Notes under the pieces: model-generated | Database searches by the model: none | Seen by the model: only the letters and a program-made list of their open reading frames with translations | Told to the model about the DNA's origin: nothing | Shown: in pieces, positions 5,438 to 6,019 of the stretch | How the letters are laid out: each line of letters starts with the position of its first letter | How positions within the stretch are numbered: the first letter of the stretch is position 1 | Position numbers and translations under genes: made by a program | Origin: an uncultured Pseudomonadota bacterium | GTDB taxonomy: Bacteria; Pseudomonadota; Gammaproteobacteria; Methylococcales; Methylomonadaceae | Assembly: GCA_903953455.1 (NCBI GenBank) | Contig: CAJBJW010000332.1 | Coordinates: forward strand, 1 to 6,019 | DNA length: 6,019 bases | Direction: 5' to 3'

Positions 5438-6019
5438 CCGACAATGCCGCAACTTTAACTGATCTAAATAACGATGTGTTCGATAATGCATTTGATATTT
5501 TGCCGCTTATTACAAAGGAACGCACTCAAAAATTTGAATTATTGTTGCATTTTATTCCAAATTTGAAGCAACATTTGATTGTTTCTGGCGCGCATGGCAT
5601 TGGAAAAACACTATTACTTGACATGCTCTACGATATCGACAGTGATGCTTGGCAATGTTGTTTTGTGCAAGGCAGTGGGGAATTGAGCTTTGAAACTATT
5701 GAAGCGCAATTAACTAAATCTATGATACGTAATAAACATGAATCGCTTGCGCGAGCTTTTCAAGATGCCCAAGATAAACATAAGAAAATTGTTTTAATCG
5801 TTGATGATGCAGGCTTGTTAGTATCCGGATTAATCACGACACTTGTCGAATACGCCACATCGAATCCAGTGTTGAAGCTTATTTTGTCATTTACACCTGA
5901 AACACGCCAAAAATATCGCAAAACAGATCGTGTTTTAGATAATTTTTATCTAATCGATATTCCACGTTTAAATCAAGAACAGTCGGCTTACTTTCTACAA
6001 CATCTAGCAACAAAACCGC
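5434..6019 (+). CDS. damX: DamX-like AAA ATPase, N-terminal part (cut by window edge)
   Basis: An open frame of 195 codons starts at an ATG overlapping the aroB stop (ATGA) and runs off the window, so the gene is truncated only by the window. It has a clear P-loop, GAHGIGKT (residues 52-59), and a Walker B, IVLIVDD (119-125), in the layout of ExeA/GspA-type AAA ATPases. There is no signal peptide, so this part is cytoplasmic. In many gammaproteobacteria the gene after aroB encodes an AAA domain followed by a membrane helix and a C-terminal SPOR domain that binds denuded septal peptidoglycan (DamX, a cell-division protein). Identification rests on that gene order plus the Walker motifs. The SPOR domain is not visible here. 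A plain ExeA-like ATPase is the alternative. There is no Shine-Dalgarno sequence, so coupling to aroB is likely. Confidence 0.75.
   Translation, partial: MTDNAATLTDLNNDVFDNAFDILPLITKERTQKFELLLHFIPNLKQHLIVSGAHGIGKTLLLDMLYDIDSDAWQCCFVQGSGELSFETIEAQLTKSMIRNKHESLARAFQDAQDKHKKIVLIVDDAGLLVSGLITTLVEYATSNPVLKLILSFTPETRQKYRKTDRVLDNFYLIDIPRLNQEQSAYFLQHLATKP

Noticed and set aside
5530..5567. Direct repeat AAATTTGAA in the ATPase gene
   Set aside because: It is only 9 bp, AT-rich and within coding sequence, with no further copies. This is expected by chance.
1..6019. Mobile elements, CRISPR arrays, tRNA or other RNA genes, or a hidden defence system
   Set aside because: Coding sequence of known families covers nearly the whole window, and the largest gap is 74 bp. 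I saw no transposase, regularly spaced repeats, cloverleaf or unknown gene cluster.

Overview
This window is an ordinary, well-conserved gammaproteobacterial chromosomal locus. It holds the 3' end of pilM, then pilN, pilO, pilP and pilQ of the type IV pilus alignment and secretin complex, then the shikimate-pathway genes aroK and aroB, then the 5' part of a gene for a DamX-like AAA ATPase. All genes are on the + strand and packed tightly. The order pilMNOPQ-aroK-aroB-(damX) is a known gammaproteobacterial arrangement (hofMNOPQ-aroK-aroB-damX in enterics, pilMNOPQ in Pseudomonas and relatives). The DNA is AT-rich, at roughly one-third G+C in stretches I counted by hand, with many A/T homopolymer tracts. 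That suggests an AT-rich gammaproteobacterium, possibly host-associated or from the Legionellales/Thiotrichales range, but I cannot name the genus.

Layout: positions 1-384 are the last third of pilM (cytoplasmic actin-like protein). pilN (384-950) overlaps it by one base (ATGA). pilO (963-1598) follows after 12 bp. pilP (1585-2118, inner-membrane lipoprotein) overlaps the end of pilO. pilQ (2125-3747, outer-membrane secretin) follows after 6 bp. The only sizeable gap is 74 bp (3748-3821), containing weak promoter-like and hairpin signals. Then come aroK (3822-4346), aroB (4364-5437) and a truncated Walker-type ATPase gene (5434 to the window edge) that overlaps aroB by ATGA.

How they work together: PilM binds the cytoplasmic tail of PilN. 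PilN and PilO pair in the inner membrane and periplasm. PilP links that pair to the periplasmic N0/N1 domains of the PilQ secretin, through which the pilus passes. AroB makes 3-dehydroquinate and AroK phosphorylates shikimate, both on the way to chorismate. The DamX-type protein is expected to link ATPase function to septal peptidoglycan through a C-terminal SPOR domain that lies outside this window.

I see no unknown system here. The points most worth a second look are in PilQ: it lacks the usual N-terminal AMIN domains and carries an insertion of about 80 residues inside the N1 domain. Others are a clear inner-membrane retention signal on PilP and a split in ribosome-binding sites between the pil genes (none visible) and the aro genes (clear).
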